From an uncultured Oscillibacter sp. (GTDB lineage: Bacteria > Bacillota > Clostridia > Oscillospirales > Oscillospiraceae): DNA of 17,420 nucleotides. Within the stretch, counting starts at the first letter, position 1, and every line of letters starts with the position of its first letter. The stretch is taken from the NCBI GenBank assembly GCA_946183175.1, contig CAMHBH010000032.1:1-17420 (forward strand), given 5' to 3'. The notes beneath the pieces are model-generated. The model saw only the letters and a list, made by a program, of their open reading frames with translations, did no database searches and was not told where the DNA came from. The position numbers and the translations under genes were made by a program. Positions 7,887 through 14,088 of this stretch are shown in pieces.

Positions 7887-9107
7887 ATGGCATTTGGATT
7901 AGACACGGGACCCGAGAGCGTCGTCAATATCAGGGTCATTGGAGTCGGCGGAGCAGGCAGTAACGTCGTCAACCGCATGGTCAACGCCGGAATCAAGGGT
8001 ATCGACTTCGTGGCGGTCAATACGGATAAGCAGGCCCTCAACATCTCCAGCGCGACCTCAAAAATCCAGATTGGCGAGAAGCTCACGCACGGACAGGGCG
8101 CCGGTTCCAATCCGGAAGTCGGACGCAAGTCCGCCGAGGAAAGCCGGAATCAGCTCTCCAAGGCGCTGGAAGACACCGACATGGTATTCATCACCGCCGG
8201 CATGGGCGGCGGTACCGGCACGGGCGCGGCCCCGGTCGTCGCCGAGATTGCCAAGGAAATGGATATCCTGACCGTCGCCGTGGTCACGAAACCCTTCGGC
8301 TTCGAGGGCAAGCAGAGAATGCGCTGTGCCGAGGCGGGTATCGCCGAACTCGAAAGCAAAGTCGACTCCCTCGTGATTATCCCCAACGACCGGCTCAAAT
8401 TCGCCACCGACCAGAAAATCACCTTCGTCAACGCCTTCGAAATCGCCGACGACGTGCTCAAACAGGCCGTACAGTCCATCTCCGACCTCATCCGCGACAC
8501 CGGATTCATCAACCTGGACTTCGCCGACGTGACCGCCGTCATGAAAGACGCCGGCATGGCTCATATGGGCGTCGGACGCGCCGCCGGGAAGAGCAAGGCC
8601 GAGGAGGCCGCCCGTATGGCGATTTCCAGCCCGCTCCTTGAGACTTCCATCGAGGGCGCGCGCGGCATTCTGATTAACATCACGGGCTCCCCGGACATCG
8701 GACTGGAGGAAGTCGACCAGGCGGCCAGCCTGGTACAGCAGGCCGTACATCCCGACGCGCTGACGATTTTCGGCGCGACCTTCGACGAGAGTATGGACGA
8801 CGAACTCCGCGTAACCGTGATTGCCACGGGCTTCGACAAGGCCAAGTCGAGCGTCGACGCCCCCGCCGCCCAGCCGGTTCGGAAGAGCGTCCCCGTATAC
8901 ACGCCGCCGGAGGCCGTCCCGGTGTCGCAACCCGTCCCGCCGCCGCCCCCCGTACAGCCCGAACCCGTTCCGGTACCCAAACCGGAACCTACTCCCGCGC
9001 CGCCGCAACCGGAAGCGATTCCCGTTGAACCCGCCGCGCAGAAACCCTCCAGTAACGACGACGATTACTGGGGTTCCCTGTTCAATATCTTCAAGGACAG
9101 ACAGTGA
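7887..9107 (+). CDS. ftsZ: Cell division GTPase FtsZ
   Basis: Tubulin-like GTPase that forms the cytokinetic ring. It has 406 aa from ATG 7887, which has AGGAGG at 7873-7878. The GTP-binding signature GGGTGTG lies at 107-113, the N-terminal nucleotide loop is GVGGAGSNVVNRM at 19-31, and the T7 catalytic loop is GFINLDFADV at 206-215. Residues from about 320 form a long proline-rich linker of Pro-Val-Pro-Glu repeats. The protein ends DDDYWGSLFNIFKDRQ, which does not contain the familiar DIPxFLR-like tail that binds FtsA and SepF in many bacteria. ftsA is not adjacent. The gene has its own promoter and a strong terminator, so it is a separate unit at the end of the dcw cluster. Confidence 0.98.
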   Translation: MAFGLDTGPESVVNIRVIGVGGAGSNVVNRMVNAGIKGIDFVAVNTDKQALNISSATSKIQIGEKLTHGQGAGSNPEVGRKSAEESRNQLSKALEDTDMVFITAGMGGGTGTGAAPVVAEIAKEMDILTVAVVTKPFGFEGKQRMRCAEAGIAELESKVDSLVIIPNDRLKFATDQKITFVNAFEIADDVLKQAVQSISDLIRDTGFINLDFADVTAVMKDAGMAHMGVGRAAGKSKAEEAARMAISSPLLETSIEGARGILINITGSPDIGLEEVDQAASLVQQAVHPDALTIFGATFDESMDDELRVTVIATGFDKAKSSVDAPAAQPVRKSVPVYTPPEAVPVSQPVPPPPPVQPEPVPVPKPEPTPAPPQPEAIPVEPAAQKPSSNDDDYWGSLFNIFKDRQ

Positions 9108-9114
9108 AACTTCT

Positions 9115-9144
9115 CCCTCACGGGCTTTCCCGTGGGGGATTTTT
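9115..9144 (+). terminator. Rho-independent terminator of ftsZ
   Basis: CCCTCACGGG (9115-9124), loop CTTT, CCCGTGGGGG (9129-9138): ten pairs including one G-U, followed by ATTTTT. It starts 7 nt after the ftsZ stop. Confidence 0.9.
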
Positions 9145-9158
9145 GCTCCGCGCACAAC

Positions 9159-9187
9159 AAAAAAACTCCCCCGTTGCTACGGGGGAG
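9159..9187 (-). terminator. Rho-independent terminator of the PIN toxin unit
   Basis: Read on the minus strand: CTCCCCCGT, a four-base loop, ACGGGGGAG, then seven Ts (plus-strand A-run 9159-9165). It lies 15 nt past the PIN stop codon and back to back with the ftsZ terminator, insulating the convergent units. Confidence 0.9.
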
Positions 9188-9202
9188 GGCGATTTTACAC
9201 CG

Positions 9203-9610
9203 CTATTCGTTCAGGAACTCTCCCGGCGTCAGTACCGGAATGTCCGTGCGCTCGAAATCCTTGACGTTCCGCGTGATGATGGCGTCCACATGATTCGCAA
9301 GCGCGACCGCGTACTGTACGGCGTCCTCGAAGTCCTTCCAGCGCATATCCAGCGCCGTCCGGATATCCTGTTCCGTGACGTTCAGGACGGAACAGAAGGT
9401 CAGCAACCCGTGAATCCTGTCCTGCGCCTCAAAGGTGTCTTTCAGTTCCTTCCGGGCGTGATAGAAAATATCGGTCACGGCGGAGGAAGAAACAAATTCA
9501 AAGTCTCCCACGTATTGCGCCAAATCGAAAATCTCCTTGGCCTGTTCATGGAATCCCTCTCTGGACAGAAGATAGTCCAGAATCACATTCGTGTCGATTA
9601 ACAGTCTCAT
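9203..9610 (-). CDS. PIN-domain ribonuclease, probable toxin of a type II toxin-antitoxin module
   Basis: A single PIN domain of 135 aa. The family cuts RNA with a metal held by acidic residues. Visible here are D6 in RLLIDTNVILDYL, the acidic patch D93/E95/D96 in WKDFEDAVQYAVA, and D109 and D118 in DAIITRNVKDF; the spacing fits VapC-like PIN toxins. The ATG at 9610-9608 overlaps the stop of the upstream 69-aa gene as ATGA, so the toxin is translationally coupled to its presumed antitoxin. A clean terminator follows. The target (tRNA, rRNA or mRNA) cannot be told from sequence. The pair sits between ftsZ and spoIVB, where such a module is not part of the core layout, suggesting acquisition. 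Confidence 0.9.
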   Translation of the reverse strand: MRLLIDTNVILDYLLSREGFHEQAKEIFDLAQYVGDFEFVSSSAVTDIFYHARKELKDTFEAQDRIHGLLTFCSVLNVTEQDIRTALDMRWKDFEDAVQYAVALANHVDAIITRNVKDFERTDIPVLTPGEFLNE

Positions 9611-9816
9611 TGCTTATCCCGCCGCTCCGCCTTGGTCTGTTCCAGCGTCAGGCCGCTGTCCGGGACACTCCCGTACAGTTTGTCAATCATGGCCTTCTTG
9701 ACCGGGTCGGGCGGCCCCTTGGGACGCTCAATCGGCGTCAGAATAATCCGCTGGTTCTTCTCAAACTTGTGGTCGGTCTCGATGAAAGAGCCGTTGTATA
9801 CGCCAATAATCGCCAT
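9607..9816 (-). CDS. Small putative antitoxin partner of the PIN protein
   Basis: A 69-aa soluble, charged protein in the usual antitoxin position, sharing an ATGA overlap with the PIN gene. The N-terminus AIIGVYNGSFIETDHKFEKN with following hydrophobic RIILTPIE recalls the short beta-barrel antitoxins of the AF2212/DUF104 type (pattern YxNGxF ... EGxxVxVxI), but the match is loose. The C-terminal half (KAMIDKLYGSVPDSG, then LTLEQTKAERRDKQ) is a likely helix that could bind the toxin. There is no obvious AbrB, RHH or HTH DNA-binding motif. ATG 9816-9814 has TAGGAGGT just upstream and a near-consensus promoter. Antitoxin function is inferred from gene order and size. Confidence 0.7.
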   Translation of the reverse strand: MAIIGVYNGSFIETDHKFEKNQRIILTPIERPKGPPDPVKKAMIDKLYGSVPDSGLTLEQTKAERRDKQ

Positions 9817-9857
9817 ACGTTACCTCCTAACCGCACTTGGTGAACTCTTACGCGCTC

Positions 9858-9886
9858 ATTATAGCCGCAAAGCCCCCCAACGTCAA
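9858..9886 (-). promoter_or_regulatory. Strong sigma-A promoter of the PIN toxin-antitoxin unit
   Basis: On the minus strand: TTGACG (9886-9881), 17-bp spacer, TATAAT (9863-9858), about 40 nt before the antitoxin start. It is the best-matching promoter in the window, with 11 of 12 consensus bases. Confidence 0.85.
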
Positions 9887-9931
9887 TTTGTTTTTGTAAA
9901 ATTCTAAACTCCGCTTTCCTTTTTCATGGAT

Positions 9932-9943
9932 TTGTGGTATAAA
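9932..9943 (+). promoter_or_regulatory. Candidate extended -10 promoter of the 355-aa gene
   Basis: TTGTGGTATAAA at 9932-9943 contains TGG-TATAAA, an extended -10. No good -35 lies 17 bp upstream (TTTCCT). It is divergent from the antitoxin promoter, with the two -10 elements about 75 bp apart. Confidence 0.5.
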
Positions 9944-9981
9944 GAGGTGGTACGTTACCGCCGTTTGGAAAGGAGTAACCC

Positions 9982-11049
9982 ATGAATGACGAAAGCATCG
10001 TCCGTCTGGATTTTGGGGACAAGGAATGTCAGATTTTCGCCTATGAAAGCCCGTTGCCGCCGGATATGTCGCCGCAGTATGAAAAGCTGGAACTCTCCGC
10101 ATTGAGCAAGGGACAAATTTCCGCGCTGTATCAGCAGATTCCGTCTATGGTGGCGGCTAATACCCTGAAAGATGCCTACTACGTCGCAAAGTGGCCCGAG
10201 GGCGTTCCGCATAAGCTGGTTAAATTCGCGGACGACAGCGGCTACATGAGTACAGTCAAGGGACAAGGCGGAAAGTTCGCGGGACACGCGCATTTCCAGC
10301 CGTTGAGTACGCAAGCGGTCGTTATGATGGGCTTCGCGGCGCTGTCCGTTGTCACGTCGCAGTATTTTCTCGCCGAAATCAACCAGAAAATGACGAGAAT
10401 CACGCAGAGCCTTGACCAGATACTGGCGTTTCTATACGGGGATAAAAAGGCGGAGTTGTTGTCCGAACTCAGTTTCGTCAAGTACGCCTACGAAAACTTC
10501 GCGTCCATCATGGCGCACAGCGAGCAACGCGCCGCGACTATCCAGAGCATTCAGGGGGCGCGGAAAACGGCGATTCAGGACGTTGAATTTTATTTCAACG
10601 ACCTGCATACCACCGTACAGGGCGCGAAAACGGGCGATATCGAGAAATCGGTCGAAAAGGCTTTCCAAATCCGCCAATGCCTTGACCTCTCCATACAGCT
10701 CTACATGACCGCCAACCTGCTGGAAGTCTATTACGCCCAGAACTACGATTCCGATTACTTGAAATACGTGGAAAACGATGTCAAAAGTTATATCGGAAAG
10801 TACGAAAAGCAGTTAATCGCCAATTTTAACGCGCTGAAAATGGCGATATCCGCCTTTAAGCCGAAAATCGGCCAAAAAGTGGATACGGAAGCGCTGGCGA
10901 GTAGTGTCAGCAAAGCAACCGCGTACCTGATGGACAATGAATGCGGAGAACTGGAAGACAAATTCGTGACTTCTCTGTATTCCGCCGAAAAGGCGGTGGA
11001 ATACTGCATTGCGCCGGACGGCACACTTTACATGAAAAAAATGGCCTAA
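9982..11049 (+). CDS. Unrecognised 355-aa protein with central hydrophobic segment and helical C-terminal half
   Basis: I do not recognise a characterised family. Residues 1-105 look globular, with a short conserved-looking stretch AYYVAKWPEGVPHKLVKF at 65-82. A hydrophobic segment at 111-130 (QAVVMMGFAALSVVTSQYFL) could cross or insert in a membrane. It is followed at once by a coiled-coil-like region (INQKMTRITQSLDQILAFLY at 133-152) with GDKKAELLSEL. The rest to about 330 is predicted mostly helical. No signal peptide is seen. AAAGGAG precedes ATG 9982. Base composition is nearer 50 percent GC, with more AAA, TTT and GAA codons than the dcw genes, which suggests later acquisition together with the divergent PIN module. 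It might act at a membrane or in defence or stress, but that is speculation. Confidence 0.8.
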   Translation: MNDESIVRLDFGDKECQIFAYESPLPPDMSPQYEKLELSALSKGQISALYQQIPSMVAANTLKDAYYVAKWPEGVPHKLVKFADDSGYMSTVKGQGGKFAGHAHFQPLSTQAVVMMGFAALSVVTSQYFLAEINQKMTRITQSLDQILAFLYGDKKAELLSELSFVKYAYENFASIMAHSEQRAATIQSIQGARKTAIQDVEFYFNDLHTTVQGAKTGDIEKSVEKAFQIRQCLDLSIQLYMTANLLEVYYAQNYDSDYLKYVENDVKSYIGKYEKQLIANFNALKMAISAFKPKIGQKVDTEALASSVSKATAYLMDNECGELEDKFVTSLYSAEKAVEYCIAPDGTLYMKKMA

Positions 11050-11050
11050 A

Positions 11051-11072
11051 CGCGAAAATCACCCTTTTCGCG
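11051..11072 (+). other. Perfect hairpin just after the 355-aa gene
   Basis: CGCGAAAA (11051-11058), loop TCACCC, TTTTCGCG (11065-11072), starting 1 nt after the stop codon. The T-run is inside the stem, and AAACGCC follows. It is probably a weak or bidirectional terminator or an mRNA 3'-end stabiliser. The 108 nt from here to spoIVB hold no other clear feature. Confidence 0.55.
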
Positions 11073-11180
11073 AAACGCCGGTGGAAGGAATGCCGGATTT
11101 TGTGACGGTTGATTTCGGCGCGGCGGCACATGCTAAGCGCGCCACAGCTTCCGGCACGAATCCAGCGGAAACGGCGGAAA

Positions 11181-12182
11181 ATGATGGTTTCCAAAGGGGT
11201 GATTCGCTTGTATGGAGCGTGGGCAAAGCGGATATGCGGCATGGCGGCGGCGCTGTTGCTATGCGTGGCGAGCGCCGGGGCCGTGGAGATGAACGGCGTC
11301 CGGAGCCTGATTCCCGTCGGGCATACGGTCGGAATCAAGCTCTTCTCCAAGGGCGTCATGGTGGTGAAGCTGATAGACGGCGGCACGCCCGCCCGGAACA
11401 GCGGCCTGCGTACCGGCGACGTTATCCTGCAATGCGGCGGGACGCCCGTCACGTCCGTGGAGCAGTTCCAGAGCCTGTTACAGGAGGAGGAGACCGCCGA
11501 TTTGCGCGTCAGCCGCAACGGCGGGGAGATGACCATCCGGGTGGAGCCGGAGCGCAACGAGGACGGCGTGTGCCAAATCGGCGCTTGGATTCGGGACAGT
11601 ATGGCGGGAATCGGTACGCTGACGTGGTACGACCCGGAAAGCCGGAAATTCGGCGCGCTGGGCCACGGCGTGACCGATGTCGACACCGGACTGCTTATGC
11701 CGTTTCACGACGGTTCCGTACTGCCGTCGACGGTGAAGGCGGTCAAGAAGGGCGCGCGCGGCGAGGCCGGGGAATTGCGCGGCGAGTTCGATTTGACACG
11801 CGACCTCGGCCCGCTCTACGCGAATACCGACCGGGGCGTGTTCGGCACACTCGACGCGGCGGAAGTCACGGGGGAGCTTATGCCCATCGGACAGCCGGCG
11901 GAAGGCCCCGCACAGATTCTGTCGAATGTCCGGGGCGACGAGGTGCGCCCGTACGAGATTGAGATTACGCGCCTTCTGTCCGACAGCCGCGACGGGCGCG
12001 ACATGGAACTGTCCGTGACGGACGCGGAGCTGTTGTCGCGGACGGGCGGCATTGTACAGGGCATGAGCGGCAGTCCGATTGTGCAGAACGGCAAATTCGT
12101 CGGCGCGGTGACGCACGTCCTGCTACAAGACCCTACGAGGGGCTACGGCATTTCCTTAGAAACAATGCTTGCGGCAATGTGA
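11181..12182 (+). CDS. spoIVB: SpoIVB peptidase (S55 family) with PDZ domain
   Basis: Serine peptidase secreted from the forespore into the intermembrane space. In Bacillus it cleaves SpoIVFA to trigger pro-sigma-K processing. Counted from ATG 11181 (333 aa), there is one N-terminal hydrophobic segment at 18-33 (ICGMAAALLLCVASAG), a PDZ domain at about 45-125 (GIKLFSKGVMVVKLIDGG, LRTGDVIL), and an S55 domain. The catalytic triad aligns with Bacillus subtilis: H162 in GALGHG, D281 in VTDAELL, S296 in VQGMSGSPI, with the same 15-residue Asp-Ser distance. The long N-terminal linker of the Bacillus protein is missing. The start is uncertain: TTG 11208 has a better ribosome binding site (AAAGGGGT at 11193-11200). 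Linkage to spo0A is the classic arrangement. Confidence 0.95.
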   Translation: MMVSKGVIRLYGAWAKRICGMAAALLLCVASAGAVEMNGVRSLIPVGHTVGIKLFSKGVMVVKLIDGGTPARNSGLRTGDVILQCGGTPVTSVEQFQSLLQEEETADLRVSRNGGEMTIRVEPERNEDGVCQIGAWIRDSMAGIGTLTWYDPESRKFGALGHGVTDVDTGLLMPFHDGSVLPSTVKAVKKGARGEAGELRGEFDLTRDLGPLYANTDRGVFGTLDAAEVTGELMPIGQPAEGPAQILSNVRGDEVRPYEIEITRLLSDSRDGRDMELSVTDAELLSRTGGIVQGMSGSPIVQNGKFVGAVTHVLLQDPTRGYGISLETMLAAM

Positions 12183-12183
12183 T

Positions 12184-12217
12184 AAAATCCCTCCTCCGGC
12201 GACGGGGGAGGGATTTT
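12184..12217 (+). terminator. Rho-independent terminator of spoIVB
   Basis: AAAATCCCTCC (12184-12194), 12-nt loop, GGAGGGATTTT (12207-12217): eleven perfect pairs ending in a T-run, starting 1 nt after the spoIVB stop. The A-run on the 5' side could make it work in both directions. It separates spoIVB from spo0A transcription. Confidence 0.9.
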
Positions 12218-12223
12218 CGTCAG

Positions 12224-12279
12224 TGTCAAAATTGACGAAAATGTGCCAAAACTGTCAAAGATTGTCGAATTCTGTAAAA
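12224..12279 (+). promoter_or_regulatory. Phased array of Spo0A-box-like heptamers upstream of spo0A
   Basis: Spo0A binds TGTCRAA (R is A or G). Six heptamers on the plus strand start at 12224 TGTCAAA, 12233 TGACGAA, 12244 TGCCAAA, 12253 TGTCAAA, 12263 TGTCGAA and 12273 TGTAAAA. Three are exact matches and three have one mismatch. Start-to-start distances are 9, 11, 9, 10 and 10 bp, so all face the same side of the helix, the spacing at which Spo0A dimers bind tandem boxes. The array lies between the spoIVB terminator and the spo0A promoter candidates, suggesting autoregulation. The following 70 nt to 12345 are AT-rich with no further feature that I can name. Confidence 0.75.
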
Positions 12280-12345
12280 AAGTTGCGGATTTTTTGTTTT
12301 TGCCTCGATTTATCGGGAAACAAAGTCTAATAAGTCGGAATTTTC

Positions 12346-12397
12346 TTGAAAAATTTTCGGATTTTCTCTTGTAATCTTTGCCACTTTATGGTATTTT
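12346..12397 (+). promoter_or_regulatory. spo0A promoter candidates (two overlapping)
   Basis: Candidate 1: TTGAAA (12346-12351), 18-bp spacer, TGTAAT (12370-12375). Candidate 2: TTGTAA (12369-12374), 17-bp spacer, TATTTT (12392-12397) with TG in the extended -10 position, sharing CTTTATGGTATT with the mraY promoter. Both leave a leader of roughly 80-105 nt before spo0A. No convincing sigma-H site was found by eye. Confidence 0.5.
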
Positions 12398-12481
12398 ATG
12401 GATAAAGGAAAACACGAAACGATTTCTGTCAGGCCGGAAACATATTTTCGGGGATTCTGTATTTACGGGGAGGAACTTGAA

Positions 12482-13246
12482 ATGACGAATCAAGTAAAGA
12501 CGGTTTTGCTCGCCGACGCGAACAACGAATTCCGCACCATGCTGCGCGACGAAATCAACGCTTCCGGGAAATTCCGCGTGGTGGCCTGCGTGGACGACGG
12601 CGCGAAGGCGCTGGAAGAAGCGCTGTCGAAGTCTCCGGATTTGCTGGTCATGGACGCCATTCTCCCCGGCAAGGACGCGCTGTCCATCCTGCGCCACCTC
12701 CGCGAGAACCGGAAAAACGCCAGAACAGTGCTCTACTCCTCCTTCTGCACCGACGAATTGCTCTCCGAGGCGCACCGCATGGGTGCCAGCTACTTCCTCC
12801 CGAAGCCGTTCGACATCGAAGACCTGCTCGACCGGATGTACTACGCCTTCCGTCCGGCGGCACCTGTCCTGTCGAAGCACGACCTGTCCCTGAAAGGCGT
12901 CGTCACGTCGATTATCCACGAAATCGGCGTCCCGGCCCACATCAAGGGCTACCAGTACCTCCGCGACGCCATCATCATGACCGTCGAGGACATGGACTCC
13001 ATCAACGCCGTGACGAAAGTGTTATACCCGACTGTCGCGCGGCATTACAAAACCACGGCCTCGCGCGTCGAGCGCGCCATACGGCACGCCATCGAAGTCG
13101 CGTGGGACCGCGGAGATTTGGAAGTCCTGCAAAAGTATTTCGGCTACACCGTCAGCAACGCCAAGGGCAAGCCGACCAACTCCGAGTTTATCGCGCTGAT
13201 TGCCGACCGGGTTCTGCTGAGCTACGAGCGCTCCATGACCGTCTGA
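12482..13246 (+). CDS. spo0A: Sporulation master regulator Spo0A, response regulator
   Basis: Phosphorelay-controlled transcription factor deciding entry into sporulation. It has 254 aa: receiver domain 1-122 and Spo0A C-terminal DNA-binding domain about 136-250. The phosphoacceptor is D58 in LLVMDAILP, with the conserved lysine K108 in FLPKPF and Ser86/87. The acidic pocket is unusual: where Bacillus has ADDN this protein has ADAN (D12, A13), so one of two metal-binding aspartates is missing. The recognition helix region SRVERAIRHAIEVAWDRGD at 194-212 is fully typical. ATG 12482 has GGGGAGG 8 nt upstream. An in-frame ATG at 12398 lies on the promoter and is rejected. The last 25 nt overlap coaX on the other strand. 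Confidence 0.96.
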   Translation: MTNQVKTVLLADANNEFRTMLRDEINASGKFRVVACVDDGAKALEEALSKSPDLLVMDAILPGKDALSILRHLRENRKNARTVLYSSFCTDELLSEAHRMGASYFLPKPFDIEDLLDRMYYAFRPAAPVLSKHDLSLKGVVTSIIHEIGVPAHIKGYQYLRDAIIMTVEDMDSINAVTKVLYPTVARHYKTTASRVERAIRHAIEVAWDRGDLEVLQKYFGYTVSNAKGKPTNSEFIALIADRVLLSYERSMTV

Positions 13247-14013
13247 CTGTTCTTCTGGTAGATAGTCCACAGGCCGTTCATGAGCAGATACTTGTCGTAG
13301 ACAATCTCGTTGCGGCAGTAGCGCACGATGACCGGGGCGTTGCCGCCCGTGGCGACCGCCGTCACGGTACGCCCCGGGAACTCCTCCCGGATACGGTCAA
13401 GGATTCCGTCGAGCATGGAGGCCGTGCCGTAGACGATGCCCGAACGCATACAGTCCTCCGTCGTGCGCCCGATAAGCGCCTTGGGGCGCTGTATCGAGAT
13501 GTCCGGCAACTGCGCGGCGCTGTGGCTGAGGGCCTCCAGCGATACCCGTACGCCCGGGAGGAGTAAGCCGCCCTCGTACGTGCGCCCCTCCGTGATGACG
13601 CCGATTGTCGTGGCGGTGCCCATGTCGATAGTCACGATAGGCGGCGCGAAGCGTTCGAGGGCCGCGACGGCGTCGGCGACGATATCGGCCCCCATCTGGG
13701 CCTGTACGGACAGGCGGATGTTCAGGCCCGTGCGGATTCCCGGCCCGACGACCATCGGCGGGTGTCCGAGCAGGCCCGCGAGGGCCTTTTCCATCATGAA
13801 ATTCAGCGGCGGCACCACACTGCACAGTATCGCGCCCGTGACTTCCTGCCGGGAGTGCCCGTAGAGCGCGAACAGGTTCATAAAATCCGTACAGATTTGG
13901 TCGGCGGTTTTCCGGCTGTCGGTGTTGAGGGAGGCCAGAAAACAAAGTTCCCGGTCGGGCTTGAACAGCCCGACGGAAGTCGTGGTATTGCCCACGTCGA
14001 CCGCCAACAGCAT
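13222..14013 (-). CDS. coaX: Type III pantothenate kinase CoaX
   Basis: Phosphorylates pantothenate, the first step to coenzyme A, using the feedback-resistant type III fold of the acetate/sugar kinase superfamily. It has 263 aa. Motifs are DVGNTTTSVGLF at 5-16 (phosphate loop), GADIVADAVAALE near 108-120, TIDMGTATTIGV near 128-139, the substrate region YEGGLLLPG, and ATGGNAPV. Start ATG 14013 follows AAGGGGG; a longer in-frame ATG at 14058 would add 15 residues with no family counterpart. The stop lies inside the end of spo0A, giving a 25-nt tail-to-tail overlap. It may be co-transcribed with the 142-aa gene 75 nt upstream, although a hairpin lies between. Confidence 0.95.
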   Translation of the reverse strand: MLLAVDVGNTTTSVGLFKPDRELCFLASLNTDSRKTADQICTDFMNLFALYGHSRQEVTGAILCSVVPPLNFMMEKALAGLLGHPPMVVGPGIRTGLNIRLSVQAQMGADIVADAVAALERFAPPIVTIDMGTATTIGVITEGRTYEGGLLLPGVRVSLEALSHSAAQLPDISIQRPKALIGRTTEDCMRSGIVYGTASMLDGILDRIREEFPGRTVTAVATGGNAPVIVRYCRNEIVYDKYLLMNGLWTIYQKNSQTVMERS

Positions 14014-14058
14014 ATACTGTCCCCCTTTCGGCGGCCTGTTCGGAGCCGCCCGTGTCAA

Positions 14059-14088
14059 GTCCTCTCCCGCAAGCGGGAGGGGACGTTT
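14059..14088 (+). terminator. Strong hairpin between coaX and the 142-aa gene, best as a plus-strand terminator
   Basis: GTCCTCTCCCGC (14059-14070) pairs with GCGGGAGGGGAC (14073-14084): twelve pairs including one G-U when read on the plus strand, then GTTTTC. On the minus strand the G-U becomes a C-A mismatch and the stem is followed by TTGACA, not a T-run. No plus-strand gene ends here except spo0A, 0.8 kb upstream. Confidence 0.55.

Noticed and set aside
8058..9155. 365-codon open frame on the minus strand opposite ftsZ
   Set aside because: Shadow of codon bias in ftsZ. The Gly/Arg-rich translation lacks domains and the frame would start across the ftsZ terminator.
9104..9601. 165-codon plus-strand open frame opposite the PIN gene
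   Set aside because: It crosses two terminators, and the minus-strand PIN protein has clear motifs in the same DNA.
11106..11135. Sigma-F/G-like -10 CATGCTA upstream of spoIVB
   Set aside because: Matches CATnnTA, but no fitting -35 lies at the proper distance, so it was not called as a promoter despite the expected forespore expression.
12398..12481. Earlier ATG start for spo0A at 12398
   Set aside because: It lies on or next to the -10 element and has no ribosome binding site. ATG 12482 has GGGGAGG and the family N-terminus.
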